Origin: Nageia nagi
Lineage: Eukaryota > Pinophyta
Direction of reading: 5' to 3'
Length of the DNA stretch: 64,000 bases
Assembly: GCA_050084985.1 (NCBI GenBank)
Contig: JBITNC010000002.1
Location: 5,952,001-6,016,000, forward strand
Shown here: positions 55,547-64,000 of the stretch, in pieces
Position numbering within the stretch: the first letter of the stretch is position 1
Layout: each line of letters begins with the position of its first letter
The notes under the pieces: generated by a model
What the model saw: only the letters and a program-made list of their open reading frames with translations
What the model was told of the DNA's origin: nothing
Database searches by the model: none
Translations under genes and position numbers: made by a program

Positions 55547-56043
55547 TGTTTATATTTGTAATGAAATATTGTGAATATCTAAACTCCTTGTAAATTCAAT
55601 TAATCACTTAAGGGTATATAGATACCTTAAGAGATTAATTGAATTCTTTAATATGTAGACTTTGACTTTACCAAAGTGGTTAGTTGATAGGTTGAAGTTT
55701 GGTGATACATTTAATGTAACCCTAACCTTACCCTTGGGTTAAAGGAAGGTTAGGGAGGTGCTCTCAAGCTATAAATAGAGGGCCTCTCCTCTTGTAACAC
55801 ATCTAAGTTTTGGAGTAAGATTACTCTACTTGGTTGTGTAGGAGAGAGCAAGAGAATAGTTATAAGAGAGACATAGATTGAGAATAGAGAACTAGTTGTG
55901 GATGTACTCCCAAGGAGGGAGGAACCACATTATATTGGTGTCATATTGTGTGAATGATGTTCTTAGAATTATAGATGATGAATGATTTAGCTTCCTAGTC
56001 TAAGGTCCTAGAGGATTTGTTTAGATCTAGTTCAAATCCTTCA
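55547..56043 (+). repeat. 3' LTR of Copia 1
   Basis: 497 bp, same length as the 5' LTR with about eight substitutions (for example three in the first seven bases). Followed by the target duplication AAAAC at 56044-56048. Confidence 0.95.
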
Positions 56044-56048
56044 AAAAC

Positions 56049-56187
56049 CACATCGTTAGATGCATTTAGGAAAATCCTAAATATTTATTTTGAATTTGGG
56101 GCATATACCCTATGATGGTTCTCCACTATTGAACAAGTAGAGCTCGAACCTTCACTGGTACCAGAGCCAACTATGCCAACCCTAATA
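56049..56187. other. Host spacer between the two Copia elements
   Basis: The only non-element DNA between the two facing 3' ends (139 bp after the duplication). On the minus strand the part nearest the second element is open for about 33 codons, then stops. It may belong to the same unknown sequence as the small ORF at 47149-47463. Confidence 0.7.
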
Positions 56188-56677
56188 TGAAGGAAATTAG
56201 ATCTACACTAATCCTCAAGGTCCAATACTATAGGAAACTTAATCATTCAACATCTACAAGCTAATAACACCATTCACACAAGATAACACCAATATAAGTG
56301 GTTCCTCCCTCCTTGGGAGTACATCCACAACTAGATCTCAATTCTCAAACTATGCACCCTTTTGCTACAATTCCTTTCTCTCCTACACAAACTAGTAGAG
56401 TAATCTTACTCAAAATCTAAGTGATATTACAAGAGGAGAGGCCCTCTATTTATAGCATGAGAGCACCTTCCTAACCTCCCTTTAACCCAAGGGTAAGGTT
56501 AGGGTTACAATAAATATATTACCTAACTTTAACCTACCAACTAACGACATGGTAAGGTCAAAGTTTACATAATAAAGAATTCAATTAATCTCTTAAGGTA
56601 TCTAAATATCCTTTAAGTGATTAATTGAATTTACAAGGAGTTTAGATATTCATAATATTTTATTACAAATTCTAACA
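56188..56677 (-). repeat. 3' LTR of Copia 2
   Basis: 490 bp. On the minus strand it starts TGTTAGAATTTG and ends TTCCTTCA. It is clearly diverged from the LTRs of element 1 by substitutions and small indels, but carries the same TATA segment (CTATAAATAGAGGGCC, inverted near 56440-56457). Confidence 0.92.
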
Positions 56678-56686
56678 CTCCCCCTT
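56678..56686 (-). other. Polypurine tract of Copia 2
   Basis: AAGGGGGAG on the minus strand, directly next to the 3' LTR. Confidence 0.9.
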
Positions 56687-57476
56687 AATGCAATATTGGG
56701 ATAAAGCGTAGAAGAGAGAAGAGAGAGAGTAAGAGAGAGTTCTCCTCCATAGAGATACAAGCGGAGATGAGAACATTTACATAGTTGAGAATCTTTTTGA
56801 GAACTAGTTTGAGACTCACTACATTACCATTTGACAAAATGGTTTACAGTACAATCATTAACCACAACTGGTTTCATTGTACATAGTAGTCGATCAACTT
56901 TAAGCTGACATGTGAGTCTCCATGAGCTTGCTTACACAAGGTGAGTAACCTGCATTTCTGAAGAAGATCTTGCATGCTACAAGCAACTCATGAACAAAAT
57001 CAGTTAGATGCATCATATATTCATTTTCTTAATAAGAGAATCAAATAATGCCATCTTATAAATAACTGATCAATAGTGCACTATAAGTCATCACGGAGAT
57101 GCCAAGCCATCACTCATAGTCACCTGTTGTATATAGACATGTGTTGATTATTAATAGAGCATAACATATAGATGATTGTACAATGCCTAGAGACACATAC
57201 CAGATCTTCTCATATGAATACTTGAATAATGAAACTGATTGATCAATTATATGCTCAAAAAATTGTACAATAAGTTTCTCACGCAGAGCAAACTTACCAC
57301 GGAGGTATAAAATGTACAAGAAGTTCCTCACACAGAGCGAACTTACCACGGAGGTATAAAATGTACAAGAAGTTCCTCACACAGAGCGAACTTACCATGG
57401 AGGTATATCATAATCAACACTATACAACAACAAAAAAAGGGCCTCTTAGAGGTGAAGTTGTCATCACTAACAAAGT
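56687..57476 (-). other. Copia 2 3' internal untranslated region
   Basis: Matches the corresponding region of element 1, including the CT-rich run near the PPT. Its hairpin repeats are listed separately. Confidence 0.75.
57265..57410 (-). repeat. Three hairpin repeats in Copia 2
   Basis: Same unit as in element 1. Stems are AAGTTT/AAACTT (57272-57295) and AAGTTC/GAACTT twice (57321-57344, 57370-57393). Both arms of the second type differ from the first by a matched T-A to C-G change, so pairing is kept. The loop core reads GCTCTGxGTGAG. Confidence 0.85.
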
Positions 57477-58930
57477 TCAAACTTTACTCCCCCTTGAGGG
57501 TAACTTCACCAACCCAAGAGAATCCCTAAGCTTGCTAAACTAAGCTTTAGGAAGGGGCTTGGTGAATAAATCAGCGGAGTTTACAGTAGATGGACAATAC
57601 TCCAAGTGTATGATGTCATCTAGAACCTTCTCCCTGATAAAATGGGCTTGGATTTCCACATGTTTGGTTCTTTGATGGAACACAAGATTCTTAGCTAAAG
57701 AGATAACCGATTGATTGTTTGAAGAAATAAGAGATGGGCCATTTTGCTCATACCCAATTTTGTTTAGAAGATGCCTTAGCCAAATAGCTTCCTAGGCGGT
57801 AACAGACATAGCTCGATATTTAGCTTCGATGGTAGAAAGAGTCACAGTAGGTTGCTTCTTGGAAGCCCAAGAGATAGCACCTAAACCAATGCTGAACACA
57901 TATGCAGAGGTTGATTTTCTGTCATCTCTATCTCCCCTATAATCAGAATCTGAGAACCCGAAGAGAATAATCGAGGGCACTTTGGAATACTTAAGAGCAA
58001 GATCCTTTATCCCTGCCACATACCTCAAGATTTGCTTAACAGCATTGAGGTGTTCAATATATGGTTTTTGCATGAATTGTGTCATCAGATTCATTGCAAA
58101 GGCAATATCAGGTCGAGAGATAGTCAGATACAGAAGACTACAGATCAATTGCCTATAAGTTGTAGCATCAGCCAACTAAGAATCTGAGCTCAGAGATACA
58201 ACAATTCTAGGAGAAATAGGTATTGCAGCATATCTACAATCCTCCATTCCAAACTTTTGCAAGATGTCTGATATATACTTAGATTGACTAAGATAAGTAC
58301 AATCTTTGTGTTGGTATACTTGCATCCCAAGATAGTAATGCAATAAACCTATATCAGTTATTTCAAATGTTGCCTTCAGTTTGGATATGCACTCTTGGAT
58401 GATTTCAATATTATTGCCAGTTATGAGAAGATCATTCACATAAAGGAGAATTAAGACCACGTCTTTTCCTTGATTGAGTACATAGAGATCTGAGTCAGAG
58501 AAGCATTTGGAAAAACCAATATCTGTAAAGAATCCTGAAATTTTCTTGTACCATGCTCTAGGTGCTTGCTTAAGTCCATACAAAGACTTCTTTAGCTTAC
58601 ACACAAAAGACTCTTTACCTTCTGGAATAAATCCTTCTGGTTGATTCATGTAGATTTCTACATCTAAGTCACCATTGAGAAACGCACTCTTGACATCAAG
58701 TTGAAAAACTTTCCATCCTTGAGCTACAGAAAGAGCAAGGATTATCCTGATAGTAGGCATCTTGGCCACAGGAGCAAAGGTTTCCTCATAATCAATACCA
58801 TATTTCTAAGCAAATTCTTTGGCCACTAACCTTGCTTTGTATTTTTCAATTTCTCCATCAGAATTGTACTTGACCTTGTATATCCATTTATTTCCAATCC
58901 CATTTTTCTCATTAGGATAAGGAACCAAAT
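57477..58930 (-). pseudogene. Copia 2 reverse transcriptase and RNase H
   Basis: Homologous throughout to 53250-54723. Open stretches: RT 58176-58769 (LDVKSAFLNGDLDVEIYMNQ, KSLYGLKQAPRAWYKKI) and RNase H 57792-58175 (STSAYVFSIGLGAISWASKK). In-frame stops interrupt at about 58175 (DS-stop-LADA), 57791 and 57541. The polymerase motif reads LLYVNDLLIT, so the second catalytic Asp position is Asn and the enzyme would be dead. Confidence 0.9.
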
Positions 58931-60149
58931 CCTAAGTTTCATTTTTCATGAGTGCCTCATACTCAACTTTCATAGCTTCCATCCAACACTCTTGCTTGGA
59001 AGCTTCTTTGAAGGTTGATGGCTCATTCTTATTATCAATTTTGGCAAATAAAGATTTATTCAAGGTCATACTCCTTGTAATTCTCTGAGCTGGAGAATTT
59101 TGCTTTTGTGGTGACTTCCCTACATTATCATCCAACCAGTTAGGTGCAGGCAAAGAATCATCTGAATCAGACACCTCAGCATGAGAAGTCGTATCCTCAG
59201 GAAGTTCATTGAACTTGACATCCCTAGAAATAAAGACTATTTTATGGGATGAGGAGTAGAGCCTGTACCCTCTATGCTGATTATCATACCCCACAAAGAT
59301 GCATTTTTTTTATCTTTTATCCAACTTCTTTCTTTTCTCTGAGGTAATGAAGGCAAATGCATCACAACCGAAGACCCTAAAGTGTGAGATGTTAAGTTTC
59401 TTTCCTGTCCATGCTTCATACAGAGTTTTACCTTCAACTGCTTTAGTAGGACACCTATTTAGGGTGTGAATAGCAGTGTGAACAACTTCACCCCATAAGA
59501 AACTAGGAAGGTTACCCAACATGCACCTTGCCATTTCCATAATGGTTCGATTCTTCCTTTCAGCAACTCCATTTTGTTGAGGGGTGTAAGGGATTGTGAA
59601 TTACCACTTGATCCCATGTTTAACACAATAGTCGTTAAACTCATTGCTATTATACTCACCCCTATTATTAGATCTCAGCATCTTGATCTTAAAATCAGTT
59701 TGATTTTCAACAAGAGCCTTGAAGTCTTTAAACCTGTCAAAAGTTTAATCCTTGTGCTCAAGTAGATAACCAAATGTCATCTTGCTGAAGTCATCAATGA
59801 AGGTCAGAACATAAGAAACTCCCCCTAGAGACTTAGTCTGAAATGGACCCATCAAATCTGAATGCACAAGTTGAAGAGGATGAGTAGCCCGAGTTACCTT
59901 ATCTTTTTCAAACTTTTGCCTATTCATCTTTCCTAGAATGCACCTTTCACAGAGACCAATTTTGGGTGAAATACTAGGTAAACCTTCCATAAGTTCTTGA
60001 TTTTTCATATCTTGAATACTCTTGTGGTTAATGTGCCCTAATCGTTGATGCCAAAGATTACCCTTTGAACAAACATTTGCAGCAAGACACATCTTTGAAG
60101 GAACTTGATTCACAATATAAAGGTCATCCTTTACTGATCCTTTCATCAA
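58931..60149 (-). pseudogene. Copia 2 integrase and linker
   Basis: Pieces 59745-60149 (zinc module LWHQRLGHINHKS, CERC, first Asp in HSDLMGP), 59310-59540 (MARCMLGNLPSFLWGE) and 58932-59294 (RGYRLYSSSHKIVF, linker). They are separated by a stop near 59744 and frame changes near 59600 and 59300. The linker ends at an in-frame TAG at the same Trp codon that is TGA in element 1. Confidence 0.9.
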
Positions 60150-60203
60150 GGTGGCAAGTCCTTTCTTAACACACCAGGAGTGTGAGGTAAACTCAAATGA
60201 GTA

Positions 60204-61394
60204 TCATTTCCTTGTAATCTGAATTATGGAGATAAGATTCATCCTTAGTTTAGGCACATAAAATACATTATCAAGAACCTTTTCATGAATCTTCACACTC
60301 CCTATTCCTTGAACATCAAGGACTGAATTATCACCTATCACAACTACATCCTTCTTGTACTTATGAAAGTTTTCAAACTTATCATTTTCATAACACATGT
60401 GATTAGTGCATCCTGAATCAACAATCCAATCATTTGAAATAGTTTGAGTCACTGAGTAGTAGGCAACAGTAGCAGCATGCTTGTTCTTCTTTTTATTATT
60501 GACAATTTTCACATTTACATTTCCCTTACCTTTTTCAGCAAATTTCTTTTTACGATAATCATACTCTTTGTGACCAAAGATGCCATGAAAGTTACAATTT
60601 CCATCAAACTTTTCCTTAGGTTTTGGATTGCTTGATCCAGCTTTGTCATTCATTTGCTTGAAGTTGCCATTATTGTTGCCCTTTTTCTCATGCTTCCTGA
60701 AGGTAGATGAGGATATGTTATCTTTGGATTTATAATGTTTGAACTTCTTCTTAAAAGGAGTTTTGGTTGCTCCTAGAGCAATGCTTTTGTCCTTTGGGGA
60801 AAAGTTTAACATTTTCTTATTCGAAGTTTCCTCATGCTTCAGAAGGAGTCTAGAAAGGTTATCAAGAGAGATGACATCTTCTTCATCATCGAGCCTAGTT
60901 TCCATAACCGTGATAAAGTCATTGAACTTTGTAGAAAGGCTTTGAAGAATGATGAAGACCATGAACTTATCATTGATCCAGTTGCACCCACAACCAACCA
61001 GTTGTGTCCTGAGGTCAATGATTTTTTTCAAGTAAATAGAAGCACTTTCATCTTCACCTTGACGATATTGCAACAACTTTTGTAAAATAGTGAACCTCCT
61101 TGAAAATTTTGACCCAAGGTAAATTTTCTTCAGTCTATCCCAAGCTTCCTTTGCTGATGTTGAAGAAGAGATCATGAGAAGTACATCATCTGAAACTGCA
61201 CGATAAATCATTGAAGTTGCTAACTCATTCTTTGAGTTGTAGATTTCAAGAGCCTTCTCATCTGTATGAGCGACCAAGTCTTCATTAACTGTCTACCACA
61301 GCTTCTTTGCTTGTAACTCAACTTTCATACGAGATTCCCATATGCCGAAGTTGGAACCATCGAGTATATGCTTGGGTATGAAGGTTTCAACCAT
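60204..61394 (-). pseudogene. Copia 2 gag-protease
   Basis: The start codon of the family lies at 61394-61392. A TAG at 61295-61293 interrupts (LW-stop-TV), after which 357 codons stay open (61277-60204). This shows that gag and protease are one frame in this family. The UBN2 part is well preserved. The zinc knuckle reads CNFHGIFGHKEYDY, having lost two of three cysteines. The protease keeps DSGCTNHMCYE. The frame ends near 60204, where element 1 also breaks. Confidence 0.9.
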
Positions 61395-61519
61395 TGCTAC
61401 ACAAATGTAAATAAGCAAGAAGAATGAATAAATTTCTACAATTTACCATCTATACAAATCAAACATTGATAAGTAAACATGTCCCACATGTGCAAACTTA
61501 TAAACCAAGATCCGTAGAA

Positions 61520-61930
61520 GGATAAAGTTAAGGTTGTTTTCTTGTATAGAATTAGGCCTTCATCTGGATGCCCGCAAAGTGGAGCCCAAGTACTACCAGT
61601 CCTCAACCAGTTCACCTTGGTCAGTAATATACTCTCTTAAGGAGAAGTACCAACTATTTTCCAAGGATCCGACGTATGTTGGACCGACCATTTTAATTAT
61701 CTTGTTTAAGGTTTTCAAGTTTTCCTCCTAGGTTATTAGGATAATCCCTGAATGGACGTGCGGACATGTGGTATCACTACACACATGCCTGTCCACCTAA
61801 TAGAGTTATGTCCAATCCAACAGAGGTCTTAGGGGCAATTAAGATTAATTTACCACCACTTGGTTCTTCGGACTAAAAAGGCTCCAGTCTGCTCTATCCT
61901 CCCCTCGTGGCTCCCCAAACAAGTCATGTT
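61520..61930 (-). other. Conserved 3' leader segment of Copia 2
   Basis: Mirror of 50280-50690: the same order of segments, including GTGGTATCACTACACACATG (plus strand) and AGGCCTTCATCTGGATGCCC. High similarity through this block contrasts with the diverged leader beyond it. Confidence 0.65.
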
Positions 61931-62999
61931 GTGGAAAAGTACGTGCGGATGTGTTCATTTTAGGGTACTTTCAATATTTTACGTTTTGCAAGTATAAAGC
62001 AATTATGCAAAAATATAAAGTAAAGTATTAAAAATACATCATCCACAAGAACTTGAAATATAAGAGTCCAATGGGTTTTGTACTAACCCCTAAAGGACAT
62101 TTTTACATTTTGCATACTTACTCAAGTTCATAAATTCATTCAACACTTTAATGAATTTAAAAAGGCTAAGTCCTACTTAGCATTAATCCATTCATTAATT
62201 TAAAAAAAAAAAATTGCATAAGTTCTATACTTAGCATGAATTCATTTTTAAATGTTCTAAGTCCTACTCATGACTAGTAAAAAGAAATGCCATAAATCAC
62301 TTAGCAAAGAATGCCTAGAGTTTATTCATAACTTAACATTTAATGAATAAGTCCATTCATACTTGACATAAATCATGAATTCATAGACAATGTTTAAGTC
62401 CTACTTTAGCATTAGTTTAAGCATTTAGAGAATTAAAAAATGCATAAGTTAAGCATTAACAAACTTGACATTTAATGACTTAAAAAAAGGCACTAAATTC
62501 TCCCCCTTCTTTCTTAAAAAAGGCACTATAAGCATTTAATTTGAACTTAAAGAAAGAAAATTTTAGAAATACTTGATCATGTAACTCCAAAAAAATTTTC
62601 CTCTTTTAGGTAAGAAAAATATCATGCTCATAAAACTTATGGAGAAAAGAGACTTTAATTTTTGGACAACCACATCTTGCAAGAGGTAAGGTGTTTACCT
62701 ATCAAAACGTTATGAGGATTGACTATCATGCTCAACAAAATTAAATTAGCCTCCTTTTTGGAAAAAAAAAACTTCTACCCAACAAGGTTTGACTTCAAAT
62801 AATTAATGCTTCTTACCAAAAAATTAAAGCATTAGAGAGACTTTGCAAAGAATACAAAAAAAATTTTCAACTCAAAAATTAATGCATTGTCTCTCATCCA
62901 ACAAGAAGTTGTTGAAAAGTTTGTTGTTTTTTTTTTGTTTTTAATGAAGAGAGGTAAAAAAAATGTTGATAGACATGTAAAAAAAAGGAAAAAAAAAGG
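61931..62999 (-). other. Copia 2 leader, AT-rich part
   Basis: Rich in TTAGCAT/AATGCTAA-like words, as in the leader of element 1, then low-complexity A and T runs. No gene. Confidence 0.6.
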
Positions 63000-63640
63000 G
63001 CCGCTGCTAAGGGCACAGTCGACGAGGGAGCAATGTGAGTCCCCCTTATTCAGGCGAGCACAATGGATAAACAAGTAACACGAAGGGCAGCATAAGTGCG
63101 AGTGGAAGGAGAGGGAAGCACGTAAAGGAGTGCACCTCCGCAGGGGAATGGAGTCCAATTGTTCGTGGCCCCTAAGTGGCTGTTCTCGCATCACAACCAT
63201 GGCAGTAAGACCTTGCCACTTTCCCACATAGAGAGAATAGCTTCAGATGGAGTCCAAGGTAAAAAAGGACAGCCATGGAGCAACCACGAGAAGCTAGGGG
63301 CAGAGCAATCAATGAGATGTTGGGGGCGGATTAGTCACTTGGAGCTAGGGATTGAGCAATTGCTTGGAGCTGAAGGGCGGAGGAGAGGTCACAGCGAGGA
63401 GAAACCCTGTGAGGGCTTGGACAGGCCACAAGGGTTGAGCTAACAAAAAATGCAGAAAGGGACTAGGATTGTACGAGTTGCTCAGCCGCATGAGGAGAGA
63501 GGCTGTGAAGGAGAGGCGCAGGAGAGGAGCAGAGGCCAGGCGATAAGGAGTTGTGCAAAGGTCGTAGTGTCAGCTGGCTGTGATGGCAGAGAAGCGGTAG
63601 GCTGTGGGTTTCGGTGGTCGACTGGGCAGTAGATAGGAGA
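63000..63640 (-). other. GC-rich block inside the Copia 2 leader
   Basis: An abrupt rise in G/C (purine-rich on the plus strand) bounded by AT-rich DNA, in about the same leader position as 48781-49560 in element 1. No sequence match between the two was visible by eye. Open frames at 63159-63443 and 63450-63632 are probably composition effects. Confidence 0.55.
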
Positions 63641-64000
63641 CGACCCAGGCTCTTTCATCAAAATCTGCTATATCGAACCCCTCCCTTATGGGATTTTTCA
63701 TATTACATATAGCCAACGATTTTCTTGATTTATCTCAATTAATCCAATAGATTAGGGATTAGACAACCCCTTGTTATCATTAAATTAATTTCCTTCCCAT
63801 ATGAATATAGTACAAGGAATATTTTGCCTCTTTTAGTATTAAAATTATAAATGCAACCTTTTATTTAACATTTCTCAAATAACTCCCTTTTTGTTAGTAA
63901 AAAAAATTTTGCATGTAGATTTGAAGAAGAAATTTTTTTACTTAAACTTTGATATAGTAAAACCTAAAAAAAAAAAGGTATATGCCAAATTATAACAATA
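63641..64000 (-). other. Copia 2 leader, outer part to window edge
   Basis: AT-rich; the PBS and 5' LTR should follow beyond the window, judging from the leader length of element 1. Confidence 0.5.

Larger units (their letters stand above)
47500..56043 (+). mobile_element. Copia LTR retrotransposon 1, structurally complete (TSD AAAAC)
   Basis: Two 497-bp LTRs (47500-47996, 55547-56043) bound an 8,544-bp element. The exact target duplication AAAAC lies at 47495-47499 and 56044-56048. Order inside: PBS, an unusually long leader (about 2.8 kb), gag, protease, integrase, RT, RNase H (integrase before RT, which defines Copia), hairpin repeats, polypurine tract. I count about eight base differences between the LTRs (roughly 98% identity), so the insertion is fairly recent. 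Coding frames are broken by small deletions and stops (near 51750, 52035, 53114, 53270, 53690), so it is not autonomous. A second copy lies inverted 144 bp to the right. Confidence 0.95.
56188..64000 (-). mobile_element. Copia LTR retrotransposon 2, inverted copy, cut by the window edge
   Basis: Same family as the element at 47500-56043 but in opposite orientation. Reading leftward from the right edge: leader, gag-protease, integrase, RT-RNase H, hairpin repeats, PPT (56678-56686) and 3' LTR (56188-56677). The 5' LTR and PBS lie beyond 64000, so its target duplication cannot be checked (the left flank is TAATA). It is more decayed than element 1: many stops, two lost knuckle cysteines, and YVDD changed to YVND. 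Confidence 0.93.

Noticed and set aside
55547-56677. A single Copia insertion with a terminal inverted duplication
   Set aside because: The LTR at 56188-56677 is much more diverged from 55547-56043 than the two LTRs of element 1 are from each other, and element 1 has its own complete target duplication, so they are separate insertions.
63159-63632. Two plus-strand ORFs (94 and 60 codons) as genes
   Set aside because: They lie in the GC-rich leader of the inverted Copia, antisense to it, without motifs.

Overview
This is a stretch of nuclear DNA from a seed plant with a large, repeat-rich genome. Three signs point this way: GT-AG introns, nested Copia and Gypsy LTR retrotransposons flanked by 5-bp target-site duplications, and a plant-specific SAWADEE-homeodomain gene split by an intron of more than 12 kb. 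TE-swollen introns would suit a gymnosperm, but the species is an inference. I see no bacterial features, rRNA, tRNA gene or CRISPR array.

Left part (1-20,900): the host gene is on the minus strand. Four coding exons (20818-20874, 8076-8161, 7906-7951, 7689-7797) join in frame into the N-terminus and homeodomain of a SAWADEE HOMEODOMAIN HOMOLOG (SHH) protein. Intron 1 is 12,656 bp and holds three large solo LTRs (8445-10592, 12621-14360, 14609-16129), each with an exact 5-bp target duplication, plus tandem repeats. Intron 4 runs off the left edge and holds another solo LTR (1998-3159), LTR fragments and relics of Gypsy and Copia gag. The C-terminal SAWADEE exons are not in the window.

Middle (20,900-47,500): upstream of the gene lie a solo LTR (22830-24055) and old decayed elements. 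These include possible LINE endonuclease pieces (27.6-28.9 kb), a Gypsy gag/protease relic (30.0-30.8 kb), and a minus-strand Gypsy relic with gag at 37.5 kb, protease at 36.2 kb and reverse transcriptase at 32.5 kb. That relic is cut by an LTR (about 32.87-34.44 kb) which itself carries a younger solo LTR (33104-33816). A complete but pol-less Gypsy element (39390-44045; LTRs of about 1.1 kb; TSD AAACA) follows.

Right part (47,500-64,000): two members of one Copia family lie in opposite orientation with their 3' ends facing each other, 144 bp apart. The first (47500-56043, plus strand, 497-bp LTRs, TSD AAAAC) has both LTRs, a PBS, a PPT and all coding domains, but is broken by frameshifts and stops. 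The second (from 56188, minus strand) is more decayed and leaves the window inside its long leader. Both carry, between pol and the 3' LTR, a tandem series of small hairpins whose stems change in a compensatory way. Both have a conserved 3' leader segment joined to GC-rich, apparently unrelated blocks upstream.
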